64,000 bases of DNA from Allobosea thiooxidans (GCF_900168195.1 NZ_FUYX01000002.1:7501-71500), one strand, 5' to 3'. Shown: positions 26,839 to 35,661, counted from the stretch's first letter. Numbers and translations are program-made. Notes: generated by a model from the letters alone, not told the origin.

Positions 26839-27501
26839 TCACGAAGCTTTGGCTTGGCTGCCGTATTCGCGGATGAGGATATCGATGCTGACGACTAGGA
26901 CCCAGATCGGGAAGATCAGGAATGTCCAATCCATGAAATGGCTCCCGAGGATGATCAGTGCAGCCGCGGCATATCCGACGAATGCGGTCCAGCGCGCGGT
27001 GATCCCTGTGCGCAGAACAATCGTCGAGGCGGTCAGGAGAAAGACCCCGGCCATCTTCAGCGCATAGATGCTGGTGAGGTGGTAGGCGAAGGACCTCGCC
27101 AAGATGAAGGTGACGGAGCCGGAGAGTTCCCGCGGCAAGGCCGCATGCGTGATCAGGATCGCGCCGATGGCGGAAGCCGAAGTGAAAAGCAAGCCGACAA
27201 AGAGAAGGCCACTGCCCAGGAAGACGGTGGCGAAGAGCTTGTGCTCCTGCGTGCCCATTCTGTCGCGCAGCACGCCCATGAACCAGAGAAAGGCGATGCC
27301 CGCGAAGGGGATCAGGTTCAGGGCCAGGGCGACCTTCCAGGACTGAGCACCTAGCCAATCCCCAGGGTCGGTTGGATCCAGGCGCAAGGTCTGCAGAACG
27401 AGAAGGACGGAGGTCAGCAGCAGGACGGAGAACAGAATGCCAGCCACCGCAGCGGCTCTCGGAGTCTTCAGCCCATGAGGCGTGCGGTGCGCAGGCTGCA
27501 T
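26839..27501 (-). CDS. Hypothetical multi-pass membrane protein
   Basis: This 220-residue protein has about five or six hydrophobic segments (for example AAAVAGILFSVLLLTSVLLV, IPFAGIAFLWFMGVLRDRMG, GSGLLFVGLLFTSASAIGAI, and a C-terminal IFPIWVLVVSIDILI). No catalytic motif or named family is recognised. The N-terminal ATG at 27501 follows no very strong ribosome site. It lies on the same strand as the decarboxylase but 392 bp upstream, so joint transcription is uncertain. Confidence 0.65.
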   Translation of the reverse strand: MQPAHRTPHGLKTPRAAAVAGILFSVLLLTSVLLVLQTLRLDPTDPGDWLGAQSWKVALALNLIPFAGIAFLWFMGVLRDRMGTQEHKLFATVFLGSGLLFVGLLFTSASAIGAILITHAALPRELSGSVTFILARSFAYHLTSIYALKMAGVFLLTASTIVLRTGITARWTAFVGYAAAALIILGSHFMDWTFLIFPIWVLVVSIDILIREYGSQAKAS

Positions 27502-27627
27502 GTGCGCTTCCTCTCGATCGAACGACGCGCCGCATCATACTACCGGTGCTGCTCGATGCCTGCTCCCTGCGATTGCGTGGCATTGAGGGCCATGCGGAAT
27601 TCCCAAGCTCGACGGCACCGCCGGTTG

Positions 27628-27774
27628 AGGACATCGATCATCCAGCAAAAGACTGGGCGACCGAAGCCTTTCGAACTGACGGATCCGACCAGGGAGGCGC
27701 TTATGGCTTGGCTAAGGTGGCGACCGGAACGACCCGGAGATCGGCTCTTTCCGAGCCGCAGCCGGCCGCTTTAG
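27628..27774 (+). pseudogene. Tyrosine recombinase (integrase) fragment
   Basis: A 48-codon stretch reads RTSIIQQKTGRPKPFELTDP followed by TREALMAWL, ending in GDRLFPSRSRPL and a stop. The block IIQQKTGRPxxFELTxxTR...LFPSR is characteristic of a family of small tyrosine recombinases just before the catalytic HxxR box. Both the N-terminal part and the catalytic His/Arg/Tyr region are absent. It is a leftover of an integrated element, not a working enzyme. Confidence 0.65.
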
Positions 27775-27852
27775 GGCAAAGCGCCAAATTCCGCTTATGG
27801 CGCAGGTTTGACCTCTGCGTCCGCCGGTCCTTGTTCTTATTCCAGCCCCTAT

Positions 27853-27944
27853 CAATCCGCGTTGCGCGGATTGAGCACATCCCGCAGCCGATCTCCGATG
27901 AGGTTGATGGCTACGACAATGCCCAGCAGCGCGATGCCTGGATA
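27853..27944 (-). pseudogene. 3' fragment of a DppC-like ABC permease gene
   Basis: Reading leftward, the segment encodes YPGIALLGIVVAINLIGDRL followed by RDVLNPRNAD and a stop. This is the last transmembrane helix and the GDxLRDxLxPR tail of a dipeptide/nickel ABC permease. Nothing upstream of the last 30 codons remains. The tail differs from those of the intact DppC genes in the window, so it comes from another, lost operon. Confidence 0.7.
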
Positions 27945-28166
27945 CTCACCGACGCAGGATTCATCCACGCCAATCTGCCGACCGCGCCGAAATACGAGGT
28001 CGATCAGATTTCCTGTGCGGCGGCATTGGCCGCGGCCGGGCTCGGCATAATCGCGCTGCCGACGATGACCTTCGCCATGTTCAATGCCGATGAACTGACC
28101 GTGGTCCCGCTGGTCGCTCCGCTCGTGGCGCAGCGCGCGCCCCGCCGCAGGCTGGCGTGGTGGTAG
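27945..28166 (+). pseudogene. 3' fragment of a LysR-type regulator gene
   Basis: The segment encodes KYEVDQISCAAALAAAGLGI then IALPTMTFAMF and ELTVVPLVAPLVA, the distal part of a LysR substrate-binding domain. Helix-turn-helix and most of the effector domain are missing, and homology is lost again before the stop (QRAPRRRLAWW). It abuts the DppC fragment in opposite orientation at about 27942, marking a recombination junction. Confidence 0.65.
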
Positions 28167-28170
28167 CCCG

Positions 28171-29058
28171 CTAAGCGGCTTTCTCGCTGCCTAACAGGAT
28201 CTCGACGAAGCATGCTGCCAGGCGTGTCAAAGGCCGGCTTCGCACTGTCATCAGGCATATGGTGATCGGCAGTTCCGGCGTCACATCCAGCCTGACCAGC
28301 CCCTCGAAGCGCTGGGCTTGAGTCAGCAGGCTGTCGATCAGGATGACGTCGCCCTGGCGCGCCAGCAGATGGGCGGCGGAAATGCTGTAGGGCACGGTCA
28401 TGAAGGGGGCATAGTCGATGCCGGACTGCTCATGGGCGCGCGCGATCAGCCATCCCAGCGGCGACTTCTCGCGATCGAAGCAGATCAGCCGCCGGTCCCT
28501 GAGCTCGGGCAAGCTGACCCGGCCGCGCCGCGCCAGCGGATCGTCCTCGCGAACGAGGGCGATGATCGAGGCTTGAGCGAAGGGTGTCAGGGCGATGTCG
28601 TCGGTGACACGGGGCGAGAACATCACGCCGAGATCGGCCGCGCCCTTCGAAAGCTCCGTCGGCGCGTCGCCCATGATCAGCTCGATGCGGGCCTGCGGAT
28701 AGTCCGTCACCAGCCGCCGGATCGCCTGCGCGATCAACCCCTGGCCGATGCTGGGCGTCGACGCGATCCGCAGCGGCAGGGCGCGCCCGGAGCGCAGGTC
28801 GCCGACGGCGCCGCGCAAGGCGCGCCATTCGTCCTCGACATGGCCCAGCGCCGACATCAGGCCATGGGCCTCGGGACGCAGGACGAGGCGACCATCGCTG
28901 CGGTCGAAAACCGGGACGCCGAGCGCCAGCTCGCTGCGGGCGATGATCTTGCTGACGGCCGATTGCGTCAGGTGAAGCTGCCGGGCGGCCTCGACGGTGG
29001 TGCCGCATCGGTCGACGGCGCGCAGCACCGTCGCGTGGGATGGCGTCAGTGCCTTCAT
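28171..29058 (-). CDS. LysR family transcriptional regulator
   Basis: This 295-residue LysR protein has the helix-turn-helix in the first 60 residues (TTVEAARQLHLTQSAVSKII) and a periplasmic-binding-like effector domain (ALPLRIASTPSIGQGLIAQA onward). The ATG at 29058 overlaps the stop of the upstream LysR gene by four bases (ATGA), so the two regulators are made together. They are divergent from the peptide-type ABC importer at 30050-34377 and are its likely regulators. Confidence 0.88.
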   Translation of the reverse strand: MKALTPSHATVLRAVDRCGTTVEAARQLHLTQSAVSKIIARSELALGVPVFDRSDGRLVLRPEAHGLMSALGHVEDEWRALRGAVGDLRSGRALPLRIASTPSIGQGLIAQAIRRLVTDYPQARIELIMGDAPTELSKGAADLGVMFSPRVTDDIALTPFAQASIIALVREDDPLARRGRVSLPELRDRRLICFDREKSPLGWLIARAHEQSGIDYAPFMTVPYSISAAHLLARQGDVILIDSLLTQAQRFEGLVRLDVTPELPITICLMTVRSRPLTRLAACFVEILLGSEKAA

Positions 29059-29930
29059 GCGCCATTTCCCACGAGATGCTCCAGCAGGACGCAGGCGGCA
29101 TGGTCGAGCGGGGCGCCGTCGCGGTGATGCGCGAAGGCCGTGACGAGGGGGCTCTCGTCGAGCGGGCGCACCGCCAGCCCCTGCGTCAGGCCGCTGCTGA
29201 TGACGAAGCCGTCGACGACCGCGATGCCGACGCCCTCGCGCGCCAGATGGCAGGCGCTGTCCGTATGGCGGACGGTGATCGCGATCCGGTCCGACAGGCC
29301 GATCCGGCCCAGCGCATCCTGAAAGCTGTCGGCCCGGCTGATGCCATCGGGGCCGTAGCTGATCAGGCGCTTGCCTGCGAGGGTGTCACGCGACAGCCTG
29401 TCATAGGCGGCGAGCGGATGCGCCTCGTCGAGCACGCAGACGAGCGGACTGCTGCGCAATACGATATCCCGCAACCCCTCCGTTACCATCGGGCCGTAGG
29501 AGATCGCGAGATCGACTTCGTTGGCGTTGAGGTGATCGCGGACATGGTCGAACATCACTTCGACGGCGGCCCGATCAGCCAGGTCGCGGCGCGCGCCGGC
29601 GATGGCAGGAGGCAGGATGCTGTGCGCCAAGCCTGGCACGGTCGCGATCCGCAGTCGATCGGCCATGCCGACACGGATCATGTCGGCTTCATGGTGCGCA
29701 CGACGTAAAGCGTTGAAGGCAGGCCGGGCGAGCCGGTTCAGCTCCAGGGCCTCGGGTGTCGGAGTCAGCCGGCCCTGGACGATCGCGACGAGGCTGAGGT
29801 CGAGTTCCTTTTCCGCCAGGCGCAACGACTTGATCACGGCCGACTGGCTGACGCCGAGCCCTTGCGCCGCTTCCCCAGTGCCGCCGAGGCGCACGAAGGC
29901 GTCGATCACCTGCAGCGCCCCCAGCCTCAT
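29055..29930 (-). CDS. LysR family transcriptional regulator, upstream tandem partner
   Basis: This 291-residue LysR protein (HTH region GGTGEAAQGLGVSQSAVIKS; effector domain from DRLRIATVPGLAHSILP) lies directly upstream of, and overlaps, a second LysR gene. The ATG at 29930 is 119 bp from the divergent dppA-like start. The two LysR proteins are clearly different in sequence, so they are not a recent duplication. Co-encoded LysR pairs may bind as a mixed complex or sense two ligands; neither can be told from sequence. Confidence 0.88.
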   Translation of the reverse strand: MRLGALQVIDAFVRLGGTGEAAQGLGVSQSAVIKSLRLAEKELDLSLVAIVQGRLTPTPEALELNRLARPAFNALRRAHHEADMIRVGMADRLRIATVPGLAHSILPPAIAGARRDLADRAAVEVMFDHVRDHLNANEVDLAISYGPMVTEGLRDIVLRSSPLVCVLDEAHPLAAYDRLSRDTLAGKRLISYGPDGISRADSFQDALGRIGLSDRIAITVRHTDSACHLAREGVGIAVVDGFVISSGLTQGLAVRPLDESPLVTAFAHHRDGAPLDHAACVLLEHLVGNGA

Positions 29931-30049
29931 CTATCTATTCCACTTGGTCGATAATCTTGCCGAATGTTTCATTTGCGAGACTAGGCAGCCCCGTGGAAGG
30001 TTGCAAGCCGCCGCCGCCAAGGCAGAGCGGCCAAGATCAGGGGATATCC

Positions 30050-31576
30050 ATGACTACATTCCGCTCCATGGTGTCGGCTGCCGCGCTTGCGCTCTCCATT
30101 CTCGGCCCCGCGCTGACCATCGCTCCCTCCAGCGCCTTTGCGCAGGGCGTTCTCAAGCTGGCGCAGACGCAGGATCTCGTCTCGCTCGATCCGATCGCGA
30201 CCAGCGACAACCCGTCGATCCATGCGCAACTGCTGATCTACGACACCCTGCTGCGCCCGAGCACGGACGCCAGCAAGCTGGAGCCCGGCCTCGCCGAAAG
30301 CTGGACCGTGAGCGATGACGGCCTGACCTACAGCTTCAAGCTCAGGGCGGCGAAGTTCTCGGATGGCACGCCCGTCACCGCCGCCGACGTCGCCTTCTCG
30401 CTGAAGCGCGCCGGCAGCGACGCCTCGAGCTGGAAGCGCTTCTTCTCCGGCATCGACGCCATCGAGACGCCGGACGAGCGCACCGTCGTGCTCAAGCTCA
30501 AGACCGTGTTCACGCCGCTGCTGAACAATCTCGCCCTGTTCTCCTCGGCGATCCTGCCGCAGAAGGCCTTCGAGGCTGCGCCCGAAAAGTTCTTCGAGAA
30601 GCCGATCGGCTCCGGCCCCTTCACCGTGGCGGCTTGGAACAAGGGCCAGGCGCTCTCGCTGAAGAAGAACGCGCATTACTGGCAGGCCGGCAAGCCGAGC
30701 CTCGACGGCGCCGAGATCATGGTCCTGCCGGAAGGCAACAGCCGCGTGCTGAAGCTGCAGGCCGGGGAGATCGACGCCGCGCTCGAGATCCCGCTCAACC
30801 AGATGCAGAGCCTCGGCCGTGCCGGCACCGTCAAGACAGCGGTCGCCAACGTGCTGCGCACTGATTTCGTGCTGCTGAACACCAAGAAGAAGCCCTTCGA
30901 CGATGTCCGCGTCCGCCAGGCCCTGAACTACGCCATCGACAAGGAAGGCCTGGTCAAGGCCCTGCTCTACGGTGCCGGCAAGGTGGCGAACTCGCCGATG
31001 CCGCTGATGGCCTATGCCGATCCCGATCTGAAGCCCTATGCGCATGACATCGCCAAGGCCAAGGCCCTACTCAAGGAAGCCGGCTATGGCGACGGCTTCA
31101 AGACCTCGCTGCTGGTGCATTCGGGCCGGCCGCTGCACCGCCAGGTCGGCCAGGCATTGCAGAGCGCGCTCGCGCAGATCGGCGTCACCGCCGAGATCCG
31201 CCTCGTCGAGGGCGGCACGCATTGGTCGACCACCAAGGCCGGCGACTACGAGATGGCCGTCTCATACGCCTCCAGCGACACGATCGACCCTGACCAGATG
31301 GCCGGCTTCCTGATCGTCAATCCGGAGCGCGCCAACGCCTACCACACCGAGTGGAAGAACGAGCGCGTCAACGAGCTCTACGCGAAGGAGCGCGCCACCA
31401 AGGACGGGCCGGAGCGCGGCGCGATGTTCAGGGAGATGGTCAAGCTCTCGCATGAGGGCGCGCCGTCGATCTTCCTGTTCTATCCCGGCACGCCCTACGC
31501 CTATCGCAGCAATGTCGCCGGCTTCGAGGTGCTGCCGACCGGCAATTTCCGCCTCGAAGACGTCAAGATGAAGTGA
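30050..31576 (+). CDS. Peptide/opine-type ABC transporter substrate-binding protein
   Basis: This 508-residue family 5 binding protein has a Sec signal peptide (MTTFRSMVSAAALALSILGP, cleavage near AFAQG, residue 32). Family features include LDPIATSDNPSIHAQLLIYD, YSFKLRAAKFSDGTPVTAAD and DDVRVRQALNYAIDKEGLVK. ATG 30050 follows AGGGGAT; the longer frame to 29957 is not used. It is the first gene of an importer operon with two permeases and a serine hydrolase. The operon carries no ATPase, so one must be shared from elsewhere. Confidence 0.92.
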   Translation: MTTFRSMVSAAALALSILGPALTIAPSSAFAQGVLKLAQTQDLVSLDPIATSDNPSIHAQLLIYDTLLRPSTDASKLEPGLAESWTVSDDGLTYSFKLRAAKFSDGTPVTAADVAFSLKRAGSDASSWKRFFSGIDAIETPDERTVVLKLKTVFTPLLNNLALFSSAILPQKAFEAAPEKFFEKPIGSGPFTVAAWNKGQALSLKKNAHYWQAGKPSLDGAEIMVLPEGNSRVLKLQAGEIDAALEIPLNQMQSLGRAGTVKTAVANVLRTDFVLLNTKKKPFDDVRVRQALNYAIDKEGLVKALLYGAGKVANSPMPLMAYADPDLKPYAHDIAKAKALLKEAGYGDGFKTSLLVHSGRPLHRQVGQALQSALAQIGVTAEIRLVEGGTHWSTTKAGDYEMAVSYASSDTIDPDQMAGFLIVNPERANAYHTEWKNERVNELYAKERATKDGPERGAMFREMVKLSHEGAPSIFLFYPGTPYAYRSNVAGFEVLPTGNFRLEDVKMK

Positions 31577-31603
31577 GGACGGGGCATCAAGTGAGGACGG
31601 GGC
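31571..31603 (+). repeat. Tandem duplication over the binding-protein stop codon
   Basis: The 15-bp word AAGTGAGGACGGGGC occurs twice, at 31571-31585 and 31589-31603, with 18-bp period. The first copy holds the true stop TGA; the second repeats it 18 bp later in the same frame. It is a local slip or duplication at the gene end. Confidence 0.85.
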
Positions 31604-31619
31604 GGCCTGCGGCCGCCCC
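31599..31619 (+). terminator. GC-rich hairpin between binding protein and permease genes
   Basis: GGGGCGGCC-TGC-GGCCGCCCC is a perfect 9-bp stem with a three-base loop, lying between the binding-protein stop and the permease start (19 bp before 31638). No T-run follows. In importer operons such intercistronic stems commonly stabilise or partly stop the message, so that more binding protein than permease is made. Confidence 0.6.
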
Positions 31620-31637
31620 GCTCCCAGGCCCGCTGCC

Positions 31638-32573
31638 ATGCTGACCTATATCCTCAAGCGGTTCGTCCAGCTCGTCCCGGTGCTGTTCGGCATCACGCTG
31701 GCCTGCTTCTTCCTGCTCAGGGCGTTGCCGGGCGATCCGGCGACGCTGCTGCTCGGCGCGCGCGGCGGGGCGGAAGAGATCGCGGCGATGAAGCAGCGGC
31801 TCGGGCTCGACCTGCCGCTGTGGCGGCAATACCTGCTCTTCCTCCACGATATCCTGTCCGGCAGCCTCGGCCGCTCGGTCGTCTATGGCCAGCCGGTGAT
31901 CTCGCTGGTGCTGGAACGCCTGCCGGCGACGCTCTGGCTCGTCGCCTACTCGACCGTGATCGCGGTCGTGATGACGATCCCGCTGGCGCTGTGGTCGGCG
32001 GTCAAGCGCGACCGGGCGCCGGACATCCTGGTCAAGCTCGTCTTCACGGTGCTGCTCGCGATCCCGTCCTTCTGGCTCGGGCTCGTGCTGGTCGTCATCC
32101 TCGCGATCTGGGTCCCGTTATTTCCGACCTCGGGCTACGGCGCCGGCCTCTTCTCGCGCCTGCATCACCTGACGCTGCCGGCCTTCGTGATCGCGCTGGC
32201 GACGGCCTCGCTGACGATCCGCAGCCTGCGCAGCGGCATCCTCAACGTGCTCGGCTCGGACTATGTCACCACCGCCCGCGCCAAAGGCAATGCAACCGGG
32301 CGCACCATGCGCGTCCACGTGCTGCCGAACGCGTTGATCAGCTCGATCTCGGTGCTTGGCGCCCATACCAGCTGGGTGATCGGCGGGACGGTGGTGATCG
32401 AGACCGTCTTCGCGCTGCCGGGCCTGGGCTCGCTCTTCGTCGAGTCGATCTTCGCCCGCGACTACCCGATGATCCAGGGGCTGACGATCGTCTTCGCCGT
32501 GCTGGTCGTCCTGATCAATCTCGCGACGGACATCGCCTATGCGCTGGCCGATCCGCGCATCAGGCTGGATTGA
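31638..32573 (+). CDS. Dipeptide-type ABC transporter permease DppB family
   Basis: This 311-residue inner-membrane protein has the DppB start MLTYILKRFVQLVPVLFGIT, the RALPGDPA motif after the first helix, six predicted helices and the coupling loop DYVTTARAKGNATG. It ends with the family tail DIAYALADPRIRLD. It follows the hairpin after the binding-protein gene and lies 4 bp before the DppC-type partner. Confidence 0.93.
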   Translation: MLTYILKRFVQLVPVLFGITLACFFLLRALPGDPATLLLGARGGAEEIAAMKQRLGLDLPLWRQYLLFLHDILSGSLGRSVVYGQPVISLVLERLPATLWLVAYSTVIAVVMTIPLALWSAVKRDRAPDILVKLVFTVLLAIPSFWLGLVLVVILAIWVPLFPTSGYGAGLFSRLHHLTLPAFVIALATASLTIRSLRSGILNVLGSDYVTTARAKGNATGRTMRVHVLPNALISSISVLGAHTSWVIGGTVVIETVFALPGLGSLFVESIFARDYPMIQGLTIVFAVLVVLINLATDIAYALADPRIRLD

Positions 32574-32577
32574 CCCG

Positions 32578-33390
32578 ATGAGCAAGCGCCGCCTCGATCC
32601 GACGCTCCTCGTCGGCCTCGTCATGCTCCTGCTGCTCGCTCTCCTCGTCGGGCTCGGGCAGGTCTGGACGCCGCATGATCCCTTCCTGGTCGATTACGGC
32701 AATACGCTGCAACCGCCCTCGACCAAGCACTGGCTCGGTACTGACGATCTCGGCCGCGACGTCGCCTCGCGGGTGATGGCCGGCGGGCTGGTCGACCTGC
32801 GGGTCGCGGTGATCTGCGTCATGGCGCCGGCGCTGCTGGGCATCGCGATCGGCGCGTTGGCGGGCTTCGTCGGCGGGCGGGTCGACACCGTCATCATGCG
32901 CATCAGCGATATCTTCTGGGCCTTCCCCTTCCACGTGCTGGTGATCGCCATCGTCGGCGTGCTCGGGCCAGGCGAGGCCAATCTCTATCTCGCCTTCCTG
33001 CTGGTGAACTGGATCTCCTTCGCCCGCATCACCCGCGGCGAGGTGCTGGTGCTGCGCGAGCTCGAATATGTGCAGGCGGCGCGCAGCTTCGGCTCCACCG
33101 ACAGCCGCATCATCACCGCGCATATCCTGCCCAATGCGGTGACGCCGGCGATCGTCTACGCCATGGCCGATGTCGTGCTGACGATCCTGGCCGTGACCTC
33201 GCTCTCCTTCCTCGGCCTCGGCATCCAGCCGCCGACACCGGAATGGGGGCTGATGATTGCCGACGGGCGCCAGTTCATGTTCGACGCCTGGTGGATCGCG
33301 ACCGCTCCCGGCCTCGCCATCATCTACACCGGCGTCACCTTCGCCCTGATCGGCGAAGGCCTCGACACGGCCTTGCGCCCCAAGGGCTGA
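32578..33390 (+). CDS. Dipeptide-type ABC transporter permease DppC family
   Basis: This 270-residue permease has the typical start (short cytoplasmic tail and one long helix), HWLGTDDLGRDVASRVMAGG, the coupling loop LEYVQAARSFGSTDSRII, and FLGLGIQPPTPEWGLMIADG near the end. ATG 32578 lies 4 bp after the DppB-type stop. It forms the heteromeric channel with that permease. It is followed by a serine hydrolase rather than by the usual two ATPase genes. Confidence 0.93.
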   Translation: MSKRRLDPTLLVGLVMLLLLALLVGLGQVWTPHDPFLVDYGNTLQPPSTKHWLGTDDLGRDVASRVMAGGLVDLRVAVICVMAPALLGIAIGALAGFVGGRVDTVIMRISDIFWAFPFHVLVIAIVGVLGPGEANLYLAFLLVNWISFARITRGEVLVLRELEYVQAARSFGSTDSRIITAHILPNAVTPAIVYAMADVVLTILAVTSLSFLGLGIQPPTPEWGLMIADGRQFMFDAWWIATAPGLAIIYTGVTFALIGEGLDTALRPKG

Positions 33391-33426
33391 CCCATCCTCC
33401 CGACCGACCTGCCTCGCGAGACGATC

Positions 33427-34377
33427 ATGAGCTTCTTCACCGACAGTTCCGACCTCAAGCGGATCGGCGCCCTGATCGAGGCCCACGCCGCCCCGATCTA
33501 TGCGGCGCGCAATGTCCCCTTCGCGCAGTTCGCCTATGTCCTGACCCGGACGGCGCCGGAGCCCGGCGGCAAGCCCGAGGGTGCCGCATTGCGACAGGAC
33601 TGGCGTGCCTATCCCTGCTCGCTGGTGAAGGTGTTCCATCTCGTCGCCGCGCAATTGCGGCTGGAGGATGGGCGGCTCTCCGCCCATGGCGAACTCGACC
33701 GGGCCATGCGCGACATGATCCTGTGGTCGTCGAACTCCGCGACGAACTACATCATCGACCTGCTGACGGGCACGACCGGCGATACATTGCTGGATGACGC
33801 CGAGATGGCAATCTGGTGCGAGCGCCGCGAGGAGATCAACCGGATCTTCGCCGGGCTGGGCTGGCCGGAACTCGCCGGCATCAACCTCAACCAGAAGCTG
33901 ATGGACGACCTGCGCTATGGCCGAGAGAAGATCGCCCTCGACCGCTCGGCCGCCGGACACAACTGCCTGACGCCGATCGCGATGGCGCGGCTGATGCACG
34001 AGATCTTCAGCGAATCTCCCCTGCTGCCGCCGGCGCGCCTTGCCGCCATCCGCGACCATCTCGCGCGCGACACCGGCCATCCCGAGCGCGGCCGCGGCGT
34101 CTATCAGCTGCTCGGTTATCTCGGCGACAGATTGCCTGAAGGCACCCGGATCTGGTCCAAGGCCGGACGCACGCGCTGGCTCGGCGACGACCGCGCCTCC
34201 TTCCGCCGGCACGACACGCTACGCGCGATCCTGCCTGGAGGGCATGAATTCCTGCTCACCGTCTTCACCCAGGGCGAGGCCATCGCCGAGGATGACGGCT
34301 TCCTCCCCGCGATCGGAGCGCTGGTCGCAGCCGAGATCGGGGATCTGGCGCTGAAAGGCCACTCGCGACGCCTGTAA
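33427..34377 (+). CDS. Class A beta-lactamase-related serine hydrolase
   Basis: This 316-residue penicillin-recognising-type serine hydrolase has a likely nucleophile S65 and general base K68 in PCSLVKVF, a second motif SSN at residues 101-103 in ILWSSNSATNY, and a third-motif equivalent KAG in IWSKAGRTRWLG. No signal peptide is visible, so it is probably cytoplasmic, unlike real beta-lactamases. Being the last gene of a peptide-type importer operon, it may hydrolyse an imported amide, ester or peptide. Substrate unknown. Confidence 0.78.
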   Translation: MSFFTDSSDLKRIGALIEAHAAPIYAARNVPFAQFAYVLTRTAPEPGGKPEGAALRQDWRAYPCSLVKVFHLVAAQLRLEDGRLSAHGELDRAMRDMILWSSNSATNYIIDLLTGTTGDTLLDDAEMAIWCERREEINRIFAGLGWPELAGINLNQKLMDDLRYGREKIALDRSAAGHNCLTPIAMARLMHEIFSESPLLPPARLAAIRDHLARDTGHPERGRGVYQLLGYLGDRLPEGTRIWSKAGRTRWLGDDRASFRRHDTLRAILPGGHEFLLTVFTQGEAIAEDDGFLPAIGALVAAEIGDLALKGHSRRL

Positions 34378-34774
34378 TCCGGAAGCTAACGCCTTCTATT
34401 GCGTGCCGATCATTCTCCAATGTCCGATTCCCGCGAACGCTCAAGGGCGCTCCTGACGCATTGTGACCGAGCAGGCGGGGCGTTCACGAGAGATCGATTT
34501 GCAGCGAATTCGGACAGACCTCCCCCTCGCGACCTGCCGTTCGGTGCCACAGCGACCGCTGTGAATGTATTGGGTTGCCCGGTACGCAACATTGGCGCTG
34601 AGCTGTTCGCTCATTTCCGCTCGCCGCGACGGGTCTGAGAGGGGGCGCCGAATACGCGCTCGCCATGATGACGCGACCTGACGCCCACAGGGATGCGCGA
34701 TGCGCACATCCGGGCGGTCGAGGCTTCCCTCCTGCCGAGGCTTCAGCCTGCCCGCTCCATTGCGTGAACGGCGG
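34378..34774. other. Intergenic stretch between converging genes
   Basis: About 400 bases between the serine hydrolase (rightward) and the FCD-type GntR gene (leftward). I see no intact gene; open frames here overlap each other and lack family motifs or ribosome sites. No clear terminator hairpin was found. Confidence 0.45.
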
Positions 34775-35533
34775 CTATCTTGCACTCCTCGGCCTTCCCG
34801 GGCGCCTCGTCTTGCCGTCCAGAAGCTCGCTGGCAATCGGTTTCACATGGGCCAATTGGCGGGGCGAGTCGTTCCGGTACTCCATGATTTCGTCGAAACG
34901 ACTCATCAAAATTTCGGATGGTCGCAGGATCTGCTTGATCCGAATCTCGCGCGCGGTCTCGGCATCGCGCCGGCGCAATGCTTCGACAAAGGCCAGCGAG
35001 GTCTCGACCGTGGGAGGAAACGCTTCGACCAGCGAATAGAGACGGACGATCGGCCCGATCTGACGCCAAAGGCTCTGGATGATCGGCAATGTCGCCGGCC
35101 TCTGCGCAGCCTCATAGAGCGTGAAGAAGATCTGCTTGTTCAGCACGAGGAAACGCTCGCTGCGGAAGACCTCGTGCTCGTTCATCTCGTCGATTGCGCG
35201 CGCCACGTCCCGGATGTGCTTGTCCGTGAGATGCGCAACCGCGGCGGCCGTGACATCACCTTCGAGCAAGGTGCGGACATGTGTGATCTCCGCGAACTCC
35301 GACTTAGTCGGGCGCCAGACGCGGACGCCCTTTTGCGGCTCGACAAGCAGAGCGCGCTCGGCCGCCAAGCGGCGAACGGCGTCGCGTACGGGCATGATGC
35401 TGGTGCCGAACTGAGCTGCGAGATCGTTGATATTCAGCGCTTCGCCCGGCCAGAACGCTCCCGTCATCAGCGCATCGCTCAGCTGGTCATAGACCAGGTC
35501 CTGAAAGCTTGTCGCCGCTACCGGCTTGAACAT
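34775..35533 (-). CDS. GntR family regulator, FadR/FCD subfamily
   Basis: This 252-residue regulator has an N-terminal winged helix (VYDQLSDALMTGAFWPGEAL, LAAQFGTSIMPVRDAVRRLA) and an FCD effector domain (EITHVRTLLEGDVTAAAVAH onward, helical). ATG 35533 (MFKPVAATSF) is chosen because AAAGGG lies six bases upstream; the ATG two codons earlier sits on the ribosome site. It is divergent from the importer/beta-oxidation operon at 35662 with a 128-bp gap holding a clear AT-rich dyad. It very likely represses that operon until its acid substrate, or the CoA ester, is present. Confidence 0.9.
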   Translation of the reverse strand: MFKPVAATSFQDLVYDQLSDALMTGAFWPGEALNINDLAAQFGTSIMPVRDAVRRLAAERALLVEPQKGVRVWRPTKSEFAEITHVRTLLEGDVTAAAVAHLTDKHIRDVARAIDEMNEHEVFRSERFLVLNKQIFFTLYEAAQRPATLPIIQSLWRQIGPIVRLYSLVEAFPPTVETSLAFVEALRRRDAETAREIRIKQILRPSEILMSRFDEIMEYRNDSPRQLAHVKPIASELLDGKTRRPGRPRSAR

Positions 35534-35625
35534 GACCATCCCTTTCCGCGGGCGGGTGCGGCCCGTGCGATGCACGCATATCACGAACCAGCGCGCGTCT
35601 TGACACCCAACTCGAGCTCTAACTA

Positions 35626-35644
35626 ATATCTTAGATATCGATAT
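35626..35644. promoter_or_regulatory. AT-rich dyad, candidate GntR/FCD operator
   Basis: The perfect inverted repeat ATATC-TTA-GATAT (35626-35638) overlaps a second palindrome GATATCGATAT (35634-35644) just before the ribosome site of the operon starting at 35662. Its position immediately before the first gene and its AT-richness in GC-rich surroundings fit an operator for the divergent GntR regulator. This is an inference from position. Confidence 0.5.
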
Positions 35645-35661
35645 AACAAGGGGGACTGCGC

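Noticed and set aside
27628..28166. A functional integrative element at the integrase fragment
   Set aside because: The recombinase lacks its catalytic His/Arg/Tyr region, and no attachment-site repeat, tRNA gene or transposase was seen nearby.
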